Shown: positions 25,578-35,191, counted from the stretch's first letter. The stretch: 42,851 nucleotides of DNA from an uncultured Acetatifactor sp. (GCA_947625675.1 CANQPH010000023.1:1-42851); one strand, 5' to 3'. Notes: generated by a model not told the origin, from the sequence alone. A program made the numbers and translations.

Positions 25578-26720
25578 TTATACGGTCTTATAGGGCGCCA
25601 CGAACACGGGGAAGGTGTCGGATCCTTTCAGTTCCTTGCCATCGGTGATGGTCACGTCCTTGTCGGTGATCACGTATTCCATGCTGGCGTTGTCCCCAAC
25701 GACGGTATCCTGCATCAGCACGCAGTTTTTCACCTTGGTGCCCTTGCCGATCTTCACGCCCCGGAACAGAATGCAGTTCTCCACTTCCCCCTCGATGACG
25801 CAGCCGTCAGCCACCATGGCGTTCTTCACTTTGGCGCCTCCGATGTACCTGGTAGGGTTGTCATCCCTGATCTTGGTATAGACGGGAGCGCTGAACAGGG
25901 CGTCCAGGTTTTCGTTGTCCAGGAGCTTCATGTTTTCATCAAAATAGTTCTTGATGCCGCTGATCCGCACGCAGTAGCCGTCATACCGATAACCGTGCAC
26001 TTTCAGAGTGTTCAGCTGGGGAGCCAGCACATCCCTCTCAAAATATACATAGCCCTTGGCATAGGCCTTGCTGATCAAATCGATCAAAAGATTGCGTTCG
26101 ATCAGGTATACATTCATGGAGAAGTTCTGGGGTCCCGCATCCTTGGGATTGATCTGGATCTCCTTCACGGTCTGATCCTCCATGGTGAGGGTGTAGTACA
26201 GGTCGGAGGTCAGGGTGGCCTGCAGGTTCAGGAACCCGGCGGGGATTTCTTCCACCCGGTAGGCGATGGAGACGTCCGCCCCGCTTTCCTCGTGGGCCCT
26301 GATCATGGCGTTGAAATCGAAATTCATGGCCAGGTTGGCATCGGAAATGATCACATATTTTTCCCTTTGGTGTTTCAGGAATTCCAGGATGCTGGCCAGG
26401 GCCTCCACTCGTCCGTTATACACCTTGACGGTTCTCTCGGCGAAAGGCGGAACGATGTTCAGACCGCCGTTTTTACGGGTCAGGTCCCATTCCCGGCCGC
26501 TGCCCAGGTGTCTCATGAGGGAACGGTAATTCTTGCGGACGATGACGGCGATGTTGTCGATGCCGCAGTTCACCATGCTGGAAAGCAGGAAGTCGATCAT
26601 GCGGTAACGGCTGGCGAAAGGAATGGAAGCCATCAGACGTTCGCTGACCAGCTCCGGTACCAGGTTATCATAGCTGTTGGGAAAAATGATACTCAGTGCG
26701 TTGCTGTTGGAATTTACCAT
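25578..26720 (-). CDS. glgD: Glucose-1-phosphate adenylyltransferase subunit GlgD
   Basis: 380 residues. It has the nucleotidyltransferase fold and left-handed beta-helix tail of ADP-glucose pyrophosphorylase ([39 protein letters not shown]) but lacks the GGxGxRL pyrophosphorylase motif seen in GlgC. In Firmicutes GlgD modulates and complexes with GlgC for glycogen synthesis. The start overlaps the glgC stop by 7 bp (ATGGTAA), so translation is coupled. Confidence 0.95.
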   Translation of the reverse strand: MVNSNSNALSIIFPNSYDNLVPELVSERLMASIPFASRYRMIDFLLSSMVNCGIDNIAVIVRKNYRSLMRHLGSGREWDLTRKNGGLNIVPPFAERTVKVYNGRVEALASILEFLKHQREKYVIISDANLAMNFDFNAMIRAHEESGADVSIAYRVEEIPAGFLNLQATLTSDLYYTLTMEDQTVKEIQINPKDAGPQNFSMNVYLIERNLLIDLISKAYAKGYVYFERDVLAPQLNTLKVHGYRYDGYCVRISGIKNYFDENMKLLDNENLDALFSAPVYTKIRDDNPTRYIGGAKVKNAMVADGCVIEGEVENCILFRGVKIGKGTKVKNCVLMQDTVVGDNASMEYVITDKDVTITDGKELKGSDTFPVFVAPYKTV

Positions 26721-27922
26721 TGTATTTCACCATCCTTTACATTGTTGTTGACCATTGCGTCCGGGCCCACCTTGGCGTTGTCCCCCACGTAGACGCCGGG
26801 ACCTATGGTGGCCACGCCCTTGCTCTTTTCCGTCGGCATGGCGCCCACCACGGCATCCTCCCCGATGACGGCGTTTTCCGCCACGATGCAGTGGGATACC
26901 GTGCTTCCGGCCTTGATGATGGAATTGCCCATGATGACCGCATCCTCCACCACGGCGCCTTCCTCCACCTGCACGCCGGCGAAGAGGATGGAATGCTTCA
27001 CGGTGCCCTCGATGCGGCAGCCATCAGTGATCATGGAGTTCTCCACCACGGCGTTCATGCCGATCTTGTGGCCGGTCAGACCGCTGTTGCGGCTATAGAT
27101 TTTCCAGTTTTCATCGAACAGATCGATGCCGCTGTGCTCCGGATCCATGATCTCCATGTTGGCCTCCCAGAGGGAGGGGATGGTTCCCACGTCCTTCCAG
27201 TAGCCGCTGAAATGGTAGGCGTACATATCCCGGTTGTCCCGAAGCAGGTTGGGGATGATGTTGTTGCCGAAATCGTTGGCGGAATCGGGATCCGCCTCGT
27301 CTTCGATCAGATATTTTTTCAGGACGTCCGTATTGAAAATATAGATACCCATGGAAGCCAGGTTGGATTTGGGATTCTTGGGCTTTTCCTGGAATTCCGT
27401 GATTTTGTCATTCTCGTCCGCTACCATCAGGCCGAAGCGGGAAGCGTCCTCCCAAGGCACCTCCATGACGGCGACGCTGAATTCGGCACCCTTTTCCTTG
27501 TGGAAGCGCAGGAAATCGTTGTAATCCTGCTTGCAGATCTGGTCTCCGGAGAGAATGATCACGTACTGGGGATCATATCTGTCGATGAAGGAAAGATTTT
27601 GATAGATGGCGTTGGCAGTGCCTTTGTACCAGTCGGAGCCGGAAGCCTGCTGATAGGGCGGAAGTACGTGGACGCCGCCGTAGAGACGGTCCAGATCCCA
27701 GGGCTGTCCGTTGCCGATATACTCGTTGAGCACCAGGGGCTGGTACTGAGTCAGGATGCCCACGGTGTCAATGCCGGAGTTGACGCAGTTCGACAGCGGA
27801 AAATCGATGATACGATATTTGCCGCCGAAAGGAACCGCAGGTTTGGCCAGCTTCTGGGTCAGCGCATAGAGCCGCGAACCCTGTCCGCCGGCGAGGATCA
27901 TTGCGATCATTTCTTTTGCCAT
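26714..27922 (-). CDS. glgC: Glucose-1-phosphate adenylyltransferase GlgC
   Basis: 402 residues. It makes ADP-glucose from glucose-1-phosphate and ATP, the first committed step of glycogen synthesis. Motifs are [21 protein letters not shown] near the start, [12 protein letters not shown], the [11 protein letters not shown] region, and a beta-helix tail ([20 protein letters not shown]). ATG 27922 follows AAAGGAGAAA and was preferred to an ATG inside that site. The gene is followed by glgD with a 7-bp overlap. No glgA, glgB or glgP is in view. Confidence 0.96.
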   Translation of the reverse strand: MAKEMIAMILAGGQGSRLYALTQKLAKPAVPFGGKYRIIDFPLSNCVNSGIDTVGILTQYQPLVLNEYIGNGQPWDLDRLYGGVHVLPPYQQASGSDWYKGTANAIYQNLSFIDRYDPQYVIILSGDQICKQDYNDFLRFHKEKGAEFSVAVMEVPWEDASRFGLMVADENDKITEFQEKPKNPKSNLASMGIYIFNTDVLKKYLIEDEADPDSANDFGNNIIPNLLRDNRDMYAYHFSGYWKDVGTIPSLWEANMEIMDPEHSGIDLFDENWKIYSRNSGLTGHKIGMNAVVENSMITDGCRIEGTVKHSILFAGVQVEEGAVVEDAVIMGNSIIKAGSTVSHCIVAENAVIGEDAVVGAMPTEKSKGVATIGPGVYVGDNAKVGPDAMVNNNVKDGEIQW

Positions 27923-28328
27923 AACGTTTCTCCTTTTCATTAGATTTGGAGCCGTGCCGCTTTTTTGGGGGCCCCCTCATAAATGCGATGTCGGGACGAA
28001 AGAGTCAGACTTCCGTGACATCTTAAATGCAACCCGTTCAAAATGGTAATTATAGAAATTATGAATGGACTCATTTAAAATATTGTAACATTTTTTGGCA
28101 ATTTTAACAAGGGTTTGCGGGAATAAAGTTTGGAAATAAATTTTTAAACCATATAAAATGCTTAAAATATAATATTCCCCGATGGATTTTGAAAAACTAA
28201 GAAAAATTTAAGAAAACCTTCCGTATTCTGCTATTGAGGGAAAATCGTTTTTCTGGTATAGTTTTTGAAGAAGTGATGAAAAACGAGGCCCTCATGCTGC
28301 GGAAATGGGAAGAAAGGCCCGGAGAGCG
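27923..28328. other. AT-rich divergent intergenic region
   Basis: About 400 bp, strongly AT-rich from 28020 to 28280, unlike the flanking genes. It holds the plus-strand promoter at 28234-28262. Minus-strand TATAAT at 28054-28049 could serve glgC but has only a weak -35. No gene is seen. Confidence 0.5.
28234..28262 (+). promoter_or_regulatory. Promoter of the YdcF-like gene
   Basis: TTGAGG (28234-28239) and TATAGT (28257-28262) separated by 17 bp. Confidence 0.7.
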
Positions 28329-29177
28329 ATGAAGATACGGAAAAAGGATGAACTGATTCCCCTGGAAAAGGCGGAGCGGGTGATACGCACGGAAAAAAGA
28401 GGAAGAAGCGAAAAAGGAAAGCTTCTTTTGTTTTTGAGGCTGTTTTTTGATATTTTAGGGGGCCTTTGCATTCTGTATTGTCTTGGCATCGCTCTGTTCG
28501 TGAATTTCGTCACCAGGTTTTTCCTGGTTTGGGGCGCAGTCGGCATATTGTTTCTGGGAGCCGGTTGGCTGGCCGGCCACCCGAGGATTTTGAAAGCCCT
28601 GCCAAGGTGGCTGAAGATGACTCTGGGGTGTCTGCTGGGAGTGGGGCTGTTTTTGCTGGTATTGGTGGAAGGATTGATTCTCAATCATTTCTGGGACAAG
28701 GCTCCTGATGGCGCCGACTATGTGGTGATCCTGGGGGCCCAGATCCGGGAGGACGGGCCCAGCGACGTGCTGCGCCGCAGGCTGGATGCGGCCCTGGCTT
28801 ATCTGGGAGAGAATCCGGAGACAAAGGTGATCGTTTCCGGTGGCCAGGGGAGCAATGAGCCCATGACGGAGGCCGAAGGGATGCGGGATTATCTGCTGAG
28901 CCATGGAGTGGAAGCTGATCGGATCCTTCTGGAGGACGCTTCCCGCAGCACCAGGGAGAACCTGGAAAACAGCGGGGCTTTGATGGATCCCTCCAGGGAC
29001 GGCATCGTGCTGGTGACCAACAACTTCCACGTGTTCCGGGCACTGTCCATCGCCCGACGGACGGGATATGAGGAGGTTTACGGCCTGGCGGCGGACTCTT
29101 ATCCCCTGATGCTGCCCAACAACATGCTGAGAGAGTTCCTGGGCGTGGTGAAGGACTTTTTGACTGGGAACATGTAA
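28329..29177 (+). CDS. YdcF/SanA-like DUF218 membrane protein
   Basis: 282 residues. Three membrane helices (about 35-60, 65-85, 100-125) precede a DUF218 domain (YVVILGAQIREDGPSDVLRRR, VSGGQGSNEPMTEAEGMRDYL, SRSTRENLENSG, NNFHVFRALSIAR). The family is linked to envelope and vancomycin-sensitivity phenotypes in E. coli (SanA); the reaction is unknown. I took the ATG at 28329 because of GGAGAG upstream; an in-frame ATG at 28305 is the alternative. A palindromic element follows the stop. Confidence 0.85.
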   Translation: MKIRKKDELIPLEKAERVIRTEKRGRSEKGKLLLFLRLFFDILGGLCILYCLGIALFVNFVTRFFLVWGAVGILFLGAGWLAGHPRILKALPRWLKMTLGCLLGVGLFLLVLVEGLILNHFWDKAPDGADYVVILGAQIREDGPSDVLRRRLDAALAYLGENPETKVIVSGGQGSNEPMTEAEGMRDYLLSHGVEADRILLEDASRSTRENLENSGALMDPSRDGIVLVTNNFHVFRALSIARRTGYEEVYGLAADSYPLMLPNNMLREFLGVVKDFLTGNM

Positions 29178-29194
29178 ACCCAAGACGGGAAAGG

Positions 29195-29400
29195 GCTCAC
29201 ATCACAGGGTGATGTGAGCATCCTGCGTAAGAAGGCGTGTGGGAAAGCTAGCTTTCCCAACCGCCTTTTCACGCAGGATGTCCATGCCGCCTGCGGCGGC
29301 AGACCCTTTCCCATCCCCACCATACATTCCCTGCCCAGACAGGCTGCCGTCCCGTCCTGCAGCCGCTCTTCCCGCATAAAATGCGCAGGGATCAAAACGG
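29195..29400. repeat. Palindrome-rich intergenic element
   Basis: It begins with an 11-bp hairpin GCTCACATCAC (29195-29205) / GTGATGTGAGC (29209-29219). A 62-bp imperfect palindrome follows (29219-29280): CATCCTGCGT/ACGCAGGATG ends, AAGGCG/CGCCTT within and a GGGAAAGC-TA-GCTTTCCC centre. Smaller hairpins (GCCGCCTGCGGCGGC near 29286, CGCATAAAATGCG near 29375) complete it. Because of symmetry both strands can encode a similar KASFP...TQDxH peptide, explaining two apparent overlapping frames. It is more like a dispersed structured repeat than a gene. Confidence 0.75.
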
Positions 29401-29468
29401 CTTATATATAAAATTCGTATCATAACTTAAACGAGGTATTAATCGACTTCAAAGGAGTGCGCAGGATT

Positions 29469-29651
29469 ATGAACATACAGGTAGGGGACGTCGTCCGTTT
29501 GAAAAAGGCTCATCCCTGCGGCGGGCACGAGTGGGAGGTGCTGCGGGTCGGGGCGGATTTTCGGATCAAATGTCTGGGCTGCGGCCATCAGGTGATGATC
29601 GCCCGCAGGCTTTTAGAAAAAAATATCAAAGAAATTAAGGAAAAAGCTTGA
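29469..29651 (+). CDS. DUF951 domain protein
   Basis: 60 residues. The whole protein is the small DUF951 domain: NIQVGDVVRLKKAHPCGGHEWEV and then IKCLGCGHQVMIARR. Conserved cysteines (HPCGG, CLGCG) could bind zinc or nucleic acid. It is widely found near rpsF and ssb in Firmicutes, and its role is unknown. ATG 29469 lies 12 bases after AAAGGAG; a GTG at 29457 abuts that site. The promoter of rpsF overlaps its stop codon. Confidence 0.85.
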   Translation: MNIQVGDVVRLKKAHPCGGHEWEVLRVGADFRIKCLGCGHQVMIARRLLEKNIKEIKEKA

Positions 29652-29676
29652 AAAAAAAAGGAATTCATGGTAAGAT
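29648..29676 (+). promoter_or_regulatory. Promoter of rpsF-ssb-rpsR
   Basis: TTGAAA (29648-29653) and TAAGAT (29671-29676) are 17 bp apart. It overlaps the end of the DUF951 gene. The leader (about 70 nt) is GC-rich near 29705-29735; an S6:S18 binding element is known in this leader in Firmicutes but I could not confirm it here. Confidence 0.65.
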
Positions 29677-29744
29677 ACTTATTCGTGATATATAAATCCT
29701 TGCTCCTGACAAGACAGGGGCCAGAGACCAAAAGGAGGTAACTG

Positions 29745-30035
29745 ATGAACAAGTATGAATTAGCCGTTGTTGTCAGCGCCAAAGTCGAGGAAGAAGAGAA
29801 GACAGCTGTGATTGACAGATGCAAGGCTCTGATCGAGAGATTTGGCGGCGTCATTACGGAAGTGGACGACTGGGGCAAGAGGAAGCTTGCCTATGAGATC
29901 CAGCACATGAAGGAAGCTTACTACTGCTTCATCCGTTTCGACGCAGAGAGCACCGCTCCGGCAGAGATCGAGAGCCGCGTGCGCATCATGGATAACGTGA
30001 TCAGATATTTGTGCGTTAGACAAGACGAGAAGTAA
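29745..30035 (+). CDS. rpsF: 30S ribosomal protein S6
   Basis: 96 residues, usual length. Family features include MNKYELAVVVSAKVEEEEK, FGGVITEVDDWGKRKLAYEI and the terminal RIMDNVIRYLCVRQDEK. It binds S18 in the small subunit platform. AAAAGGAGG precedes the ATG. ssb starts 17 bp after. Confidence 0.99.
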   Translation: MNKYELAVVVSAKVEEEEKTAVIDRCKALIERFGGVITEVDDWGKRKLAYEIQHMKEAYYCFIRFDAESTAPAEIESRVRIMDNVIRYLCVRQDEK

Positions 30036-30052
30036 AGGAAAGAGAGTGTACT

Positions 30053-30532
30053 ATGAATAAAGTTATTCTTATGGGCAGATTGACAAGGGATCCGGAAGTG
30101 AGATATTCCCAGGGGAACTCCCAGACCGTCGTGGCCAGGTATTCCGTGGCCGTGGATCGGAGATTTAAGCGGGAAGGGGAGCCGGATGCAGATTTCTTCA
30201 ACTGCACCAGCTTTGGCAAGCAGGCGGAGTTCGTGGAGCGTTATCTTCACAAGGGGACCAAGGTAGTGCTGAGCGGACGCATCCAGAACGACAACTATAC
30301 CAACAGAGAAGGACAGATGGTATACAGCGTCCGGATCATAGTGGAAGATGTGGAGTTCGCCGAGAGCAAGAACGCTTCCGGCGGCAATTCGGATGGCGGC
30401 TTTGGCGGCTACAATGGCGGAGCGGCGAGCAGCGGCTCCAATAACAGTTATAACCGTCCCGCACCCAGCGGAGCCGGGGATGGTTTCATGAACATTCCGG
30501 ATGGCATTGACGAGGAGTTACCGTTTAACTAA
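30053..30532 (+). CDS. ssb: Single-stranded DNA-binding protein
   Basis: 159 residues. OB-fold region 1-105 (MNKVILMGRLTRDPEVRYS, DFFNCTSFGKQAEFVERYL), a Gly/Ser/Asn-rich linker, and the acidic tip DEELPFN that recruits partner proteins. It coats single-stranded DNA in replication and repair. It lies between rpsF and rpsR, the standard Firmicute order. Confidence 0.99.
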   Translation: MNKVILMGRLTRDPEVRYSQGNSQTVVARYSVAVDRRFKREGEPDADFFNCTSFGKQAEFVERYLHKGTKVVLSGRIQNDNYTNREGQMVYSVRIIVEDVEFAESKNASGGNSDGGFGGYNGGAASSGSNNSYNRPAPSGAGDGFMNIPDGIDEELPFN

Positions 30533-30593
30533 GCAGAGGGCGTCCGTTCGGGGGAACGGTCGTACCGCAAAATTGTAAGAACAGGAGGCAACC

Positions 30594-30857
30594 ATGGCTT
30601 TTAATAAAACAGACAAGTCTGACGCTCCCATGAGGAGAAAAGGCGCAGTGCGCAGAAGGAAAAAAGTATGCGTGTTCTGCGGCAAGGATAACGTGATCGA
30701 TTACAAGGATACCAACAAGCTGAAAAGATATGTGTCCGAGAGAGGCAAGATTCTTCCTCGTCGGATCACTGGCAACTGTGCGAAGCACCAGAGAGCCATG
30801 ACCGTGGCGATCAAGAGAGCCCGCCATATGGCGTTGATGCCTTACGTCAGTGATTAA
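30594..30857 (+). CDS. rpsR: 30S ribosomal protein S18
   Basis: 87 residues. Typical features: [40 protein letters not shown] and the conserved basic C-terminus. The CxxC and C/H positions match zinc-type S18. AACAGGAGG precedes ATG 30594. A terminator follows. Confidence 0.99.
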   Translation: MAFNKTDKSDAPMRRKGAVRRRKKVCVFCGKDNVIDYKDTNKLKRYVSERGKILPRRITGNCAKHQRAMTVAIKRARHMALMPYVSD

Positions 30858-30910
30858 GCAAGCCTGACTTATGGCATTGGTGTCTTGCGGGAGTGATTAG
30901 GCCATATTCA

Positions 30911-30942
30911 AGGTGTCGCCGCACTTTGCGGCGGCACCTTTT
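30911..30942 (+). terminator. Intrinsic terminator after rpsR
   Basis: AGGTGTCGCCGC (30911-30922) pairs with GCGGCGGCACCT (30928-30939) with one wobble, then TTTT (30939-30942). It ends the rpsF-ssb-rpsR transcript. Confidence 0.85.
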
Positions 30943-31040
30943 CATCTTTCCATTTCCCTCAAAATATTCAATATTCATGAAATATTTACATATGATTTTC
31001 CCTTTTGACAAATAAATTAGTAGCAACAATTTGAAAAATT

Positions 31041-31049
31041 TGGTATAAT
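31041..31049 (+). promoter_or_regulatory. Extended -10 promoter of gdpP
   Basis: TGGTATAAT is an extended -10 (TG-n-TATAAT). A perfect TTGACA lies 34 bp upstream (31005-31010), too far to be its -35. Confidence 0.55.
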
Positions 31050-31120
31050 ATTCGTTAGGCGGTGAAAGAGACGCATCCGCCAAGCTTGCTTATAGTCTGC
31101 ATTTGAGGTTTGCAATTATT

Positions 31121-33172
31121 ATGAAAAACCGTATCAAGCTTAAAGGAAGAATCAAAAATTTCACGAGATTCAGCATTTATCTGGGCGTTCTTCTGTGCCT
31201 GATGAATGTGGCCGTTTTCCTCCTGGATTTTAAGGCCGGCATTCTTTTGGCAGGATTTACCATATTTTATTTCGTGATCACCCTGTCCCTTTATTTCTAT
31301 AACAAGCCGATCATCATTAACGAATTGGTCAGCTTTGCCACGGAGTACGGACAGATTCAGAGAAAGCTGCTGCGGGACTTGGAGCTGCCTTATGCGCTTT
31401 TGGATGATACGGGGAAGGTGATTTGGACCAACGCCGCCTTTGAACAGGTCATCCATCAGCCCAAGGGGTATAGCCGTTCCATCACCGCCCTGTTTCCCTC
31501 CATCACGAAGGACCGTCTCCCGGGAGGGGAAGACGTGGACGAGGTCCAGTATGATTTATCTTATGAAGGCAACGAGTATATCGCCAAGTTCCGGAAGATT
31601 CCGCTGAAGGAAATGGCGGAGCACAGCAGCATGATTGAGGCCAAGGATTATTCCGGCTATCTGATTGCGGTATATTTGTTCGATGAGACGGCCCTGCATA
31701 TTGCCCTCCAGGAGGTGGATGATCAAAGTCTTGCGGTAGGGATGATCTATCTGGACAATTACGACGAGGCGCTGGAAAGCGTGGAAGAGGTGCGCAGATC
31801 CCTGCTCATCGCCCTGATCGACCGTAAGGTGAATAAATACATTTCCGCCCAGGACGGCATCTGTAAGAAGCTGGAAAAGGATAAATATCTGGTGATTCTG
31901 CGCAAAAAGGCCCTGCGGCAGCTGCAGGAGACCCGCTTTGATCTGCTGGAGGACGTGAAGACCGTCAATATCGGCAACGAAATGGCGGTGACCATCAGCA
32001 TTGGAATCGGCGTGGACGGCCTGACCTATGCCCAGAATTATGAGTTCGCCCGCAACGCCATCGATTTGGCCCTGGGCCGGGGCGGCGACCAGGCGGTGCT
32101 GAAGACGCCGGACAGCATTACCTATTACGGCGGAAAGAGCCAGCAGGTGGAGAAGAACACCCGCGTGAAGGCCAGGGTGAAGGCCCATGCCCTGCAGGAG
32201 ATCATCACCGGCAAGGACAAGGTCATCGTGATGGGGCACAGGATGCCGGACGTGGACTGCTTCGGGGCGGCCATCGGCATTTACCGGGTGGCCCAGGCCC
32301 TGGGCCGCAAGACTCATATCGTGTTAAATGAAGCCACCAGCGCCATTCAGCCTCTGGTGGATCTGTTTCGGGGGAACCCGGAATATGAAGACGACATGAT
32401 CGTGGGGAGCCAGCAGGCCATCGAGCTGTCGGGGAGCAATGCCGTGCTGGTGGTGGTGGACGTGAACAAGCCTTCCATCACGGAATGCCCGGAGCTTCTG
32501 CATTATTGCAAGTCCGTGGTGGTGCTGGACCATCATCGTCAGGGAACGGAAACCATAGAAAATTCCACCCTTTCTTATGTGGAACCCTATGCCTCTTCCA
32601 CCTGTGAAATGGTGTCCGAGATCCTGCAGTATACTTATGACAATATCAAGATCCGTGCGGAAGAGGCGGACTGCATGTACGCCGGCATCGTGGTGGATAC
32701 CAACAACTTTATCAGCAAGGCGGGGGTGCGCACCTTCGAGGCTGCGGCCTTCCTGCGCAGGAACGGTGCGGACGTGACCAGAGTGCGCAAGCTGTTCCGG
32801 GAGGATGCTCTGGAGTACAAGGCCAGGGCGGATGCGGTGAGCCAGGCGGAGATTTACAGGCAAGTGTTTGCCATTTCGGTCTGTACCGCCCAGGATCTGC
32901 CCAGCCCCACGGTGATCGGGGCCCAGGCGGCCAATGAGCTTCTGAATATCAAGGGGATCAAGGCCAGCTTCGTCCTGACGGATTATCAGGGCAAAATCTA
33001 TGTCAGCGCCCGTTCCATTGACGAGGTGAATGTACAGATCATCATGGAGAAAATGGGCGGGGGCGGTCATATGTCCATCGCCGCCTGTCAGATGGAGAAT
33101 ACCAGCCTGGCGGAAGCCATCGGCATTTTAAAGCATACCATAGACAGCATGCTGGAGAACAGAGAAATTTAG
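31121..33172 (+). CDS. gdpP: GdpP-type cyclic-di-AMP phosphodiesterase
   Basis: 683 residues. Two membrane helices (about 10-60), a PAS-like region, a degenerate GGDEF domain, then DHH and DHHA1 domains. Metal ligands are H373, D377 and D379 in GHRMPDVD, and D470-H471-H472 in VVLDHHRQG. DHHA1 ends in GGGGHMSIAAC. GdpP lowers c-di-AMP, controlling cell-wall and osmotic balance. ATG 31121 follows GAGG; a TTG at 31103 is the alternative. It starts the gdpP-rplI-dnaB run. Confidence 0.97.
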   Translation: MKNRIKLKGRIKNFTRFSIYLGVLLCLMNVAVFLLDFKAGILLAGFTIFYFVITLSLYFYNKPIIINELVSFATEYGQIQRKLLRDLELPYALLDDTGKVIWTNAAFEQVIHQPKGYSRSITALFPSITKDRLPGGEDVDEVQYDLSYEGNEYIAKFRKIPLKEMAEHSSMIEAKDYSGYLIAVYLFDETALHIALQEVDDQSLAVGMIYLDNYDEALESVEEVRRSLLIALIDRKVNKYISAQDGICKKLEKDKYLVILRKKALRQLQETRFDLLEDVKTVNIGNEMAVTISIGIGVDGLTYAQNYEFARNAIDLALGRGGDQAVLKTPDSITYYGGKSQQVEKNTRVKARVKAHALQEIITGKDKVIVMGHRMPDVDCFGAAIGIYRVAQALGRKTHIVLNEATSAIQPLVDLFRGNPEYEDDMIVGSQQAIELSGSNAVLVVVDVNKPSITECPELLHYCKSVVVLDHHRQGTETIENSTLSYVEPYASSTCEMVSEILQYTYDNIKIRAEEADCMYAGIVVDTNNFISKAGVRTFEAAAFLRRNGADVTRVRKLFREDALEYKARADAVSQAEIYRQVFAISVCTAQDLPSPTVIGAQAANELLNIKGIKASFVLTDYQGKIYVSARSIDEVNVQIIMEKMGGGGHMSIAACQMENTSLAEAIGILKHTIDSMLENREI

Positions 33173-33193
33173 CGAAAAAGGAGTAACGTTGCC

Positions 33194-33640
33194 ATGAAGG
33201 TTATCTTATTACAGGATGAGAAAAAGCTTGGGAAAAAGGGAGATCTCTTGGAGGTCAGCGAGGGATATGCCAGGAATTATATTTTGCCGAAAAAAATCGG
33301 TGTGGAGGCCACGCCCAAGAATTTGAACGATCTGAAATTGAAAAAAGCGAGCGAGGAGAAAAAAGCCAAAGAGGCGTTGGAGGCCGCCAAGGCTCTGGCG
33401 GAAGAGCTGGCCGGCAAACAGGTGGAAGTGAAGATCAAGGCCGGGGAAAATGGAAAAACCTTCGGTTCCGTCTCTACCAAGGAAATTGCGGCGGCTTATC
33501 TGGAGCAATATGGGGTGGAGCTGGATAAGAAGAAGATCCAGCTTCCGGAGAACATCAAATCTTTCGGGACATTCGAGGTGGCGATCAAGCTGCATCCCCA
33601 GGTGTCCGGCAAATTAAATGTCAAAGTGTCTGAAGCCTGA
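33194..33640 (+). CDS. rplI: 50S ribosomal protein L9
   Basis: 148 residues. The N-terminal domain MKVILLQDEKKLGKKGDLLE and EGYARNYILPKKIGVEAT is diagnostic; a long Lys/Ala/Glu helix and a C-terminal domain follow (ENGKTFGSVSTKEIA). AAAAGGAGTAAC precedes the ATG. It follows gdpP by 21 bp. Confidence 0.99.
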   Translation: MKVILLQDEKKLGKKGDLLEVSEGYARNYILPKKIGVEATPKNLNDLKLKKASEEKKAKEALEAAKALAEELAGKQVEVKIKAGENGKTFGSVSTKEIAAAYLEQYGVELDKKKIQLPENIKSFGTFEVAIKLHPQVSGKLNVKVSEA

Positions 33641-33670
33641 CGGCGAATCGATTGCCAGGTTGGATTGTCG

Positions 33671-33784
33671 GCCTGGATAGCCGAAGCGCGGGCGCAAACT
33701 GATGGCCAGGATAGCCGGGGGTTATGCGGAACTATGGCCCAGGCGAGCCGAGGCCCGGGCGCAAATTGACGGCCGGGTTGACGG
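33671..33784. repeat. Degenerate direct repeat between rplI and dnaB
   Basis: Two related blocks of about 47 bp, 33671-33717 and 33737-33784, share GCCGARGCNCGGGCGCAAA and flanking GCC-rich sequence, with a 66-bp period. No T-run or clear hairpin dominates. The 174-bp gap (33641-33814) has no gene. Confidence 0.55.
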
Positions 33785-33814
33785 ATGCCTGACGGCAGGA
33801 AGGGACGGTGCAGC

Positions 33815-35152
33815 ATGCCTATAATGGAAGAAGCCGTATTGAAAAGGGTTTTGCCCCACAGCATCGAAGCGGAGCAGTCAGTGGTCGGCGCAATGCTGAT
33901 GGACCGGGACGCCATCGCCGTGGCCGCAGAGATGATTACCGGAGAGGATTTTTATCAGAAGCAATACGGAATTATATTTGAAACGATGGTGGAGATGAAT
34001 GAGCAGGGGAGTTCCGTGGACCTGGTGACGCTGCAGAATCGCCTGCGGGAAAAGGATGTGCCTCCGGAGGTCAGCAGTCTGGAATTTGTAAAGAACCTGG
34101 CCACTGCGGTATACACCTCCGTCAATATCAAGGATTATGCAGCCATCGTGGCGGAGAAGTCCACCCTGCGGAAGCTGATCCGCATCAATGAAGAGATCGC
34201 CAATACCTGCTATGCGGGAAAGGAGTCCTTGGACGTCATCCTGGAGGATACGGAGAAAAAGGTTTTCCAGCTGGTGCAGAAGCGCAGCGCCGGGGAACTG
34301 GTTCCCATCCGTCAGATTGTTTTGGAAGCCATGAACAAAATCGAGATCGCTTCCCGCAATAAGGGTGCGGTCACGGGCATTCCCACGGGCTTCATCGACC
34401 TGGATTACAAGACGGCGGGAATGCAGCCCTCCGACCTGGTGCTCATCGCTGCCAGGCCCTCCATGGGTAAAACGGCTTTCGTGCTGAACATTGCGGAATA
34501 CGTGGCCTTCAAGCAAAACAAGGCGGTGGCCATCTTCAGTCTGGAGATGAGCAAGGAACAGCTGGTGAACCGTCTGTTTTCCATGGAATCCAGGGTGGAT
34601 TCCCAGCATCTTCGGACGGGACAGCTGAACGATGGGGAGTGGGAGAGTCTCATCGAAAGCGCCGGCGTGATTGGCCGTTCCAAATTGATGATCGACGACA
34701 CTCCCGGCATCACCGTTTCGGAGATGCGCAGCAAGTGCCGCAAGATGAAGCTGGAGAACGACCTTTCCATGGTGATCATCGATTATATCCAGCTCATGTC
34801 CGGCACGGGTCGCACGGACTCCAGGCAGCAGGAGATTTCCGATATTTCCCGTTCCCTGAAGGCCCTGGCCAGGGAATTGAACGTGCCGGTACTGGCCCTG
34901 TCCCAGCTGAACCGTACCGTGGAGCAGAGGCCGGACCATCATCCCATGCTTTCCGATCTGCGGGAATCCGGGGCCATCGAGCAGGATGCGGACGTGGTGA
35001 TGTTCATTTATCGGGATGAGTATTACAATAAGGATACGGAAAAAAAGGACATTGCGGAGATCATTATCGCCAAACAGAGAAACGGCCCCACCGGAACCGT
35101 GGAGCTGGCTTATCTGCCCATGTTCACCAAATTTGCCAATCTGAAAAAATAA
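33815..35152 (+). CDS. dnaB: Replicative DNA helicase DnaB
   Basis: 445 residues. The N-terminal domain (LPHSIEAEQSVVGAMLMDRDA) and RecA-like ATPase are complete: Walker A in ARPSMGKTAFVLNIAEYVA, then AIFSLEMSKEQLVNRL, VIIDYIQLMSG and SDLRESGAIEQDADVV. It unwinds DNA at the fork. ATG 33815 has AAGGGA nine bases upstream; an ATG at 33785 has no site. The gene ends before the terminator at 35192-35221. Confidence 0.98.
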   Translation: MPIMEEAVLKRVLPHSIEAEQSVVGAMLMDRDAIAVAAEMITGEDFYQKQYGIIFETMVEMNEQGSSVDLVTLQNRLREKDVPPEVSSLEFVKNLATAVYTSVNIKDYAAIVAEKSTLRKLIRINEEIANTCYAGKESLDVILEDTEKKVFQLVQKRSAGELVPIRQIVLEAMNKIEIASRNKGAVTGIPTGFIDLDYKTAGMQPSDLVLIAARPSMGKTAFVLNIAEYVAFKQNKAVAIFSLEMSKEQLVNRLFSMESRVDSQHLRTGQLNDGEWESLIESAGVIGRSKLMIDDTPGITVSEMRSKCRKMKLENDLSMVIIDYIQLMSGTGRTDSRQQEISDISRSLKALARELNVPVLALSQLNRTVEQRPDHHPMLSDLRESGAIEQDADVVMFIYRDEYYNKDTEKKDIAEIIIAKQRNGPTGTVELAYLPMFTKFANLKK

Positions 35153-35191
35153 TTTGCCGGTTCATCGAATCGGCATGGAGATACGAAAGAG

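Noticed and set aside
25044..27943. Two long plus-strand frames opposite sirtuin, glgD and glgC
   Set aside because: Shadows of three well-supported minus-strand genes; His/Val-rich without motifs.
29099..29423. Small genes on both strands in the palindromic element
   Set aside because: The similar peptides on opposite strands are explained by palindrome symmetry; no ribosome binding site was seen.
29677..29744. S6:S18 autoregulatory leader element of rpsF
   Set aside because: Expected from other Firmicutes, but I could not fold or match the conserved bases with confidence by eye.
31005..31049. Normal sigma-70 promoter from TTGACA 31005 and TATAAT 31044
   Set aside because: The 33-bp spacer is too long; the TATAAT is better read as an extended -10.
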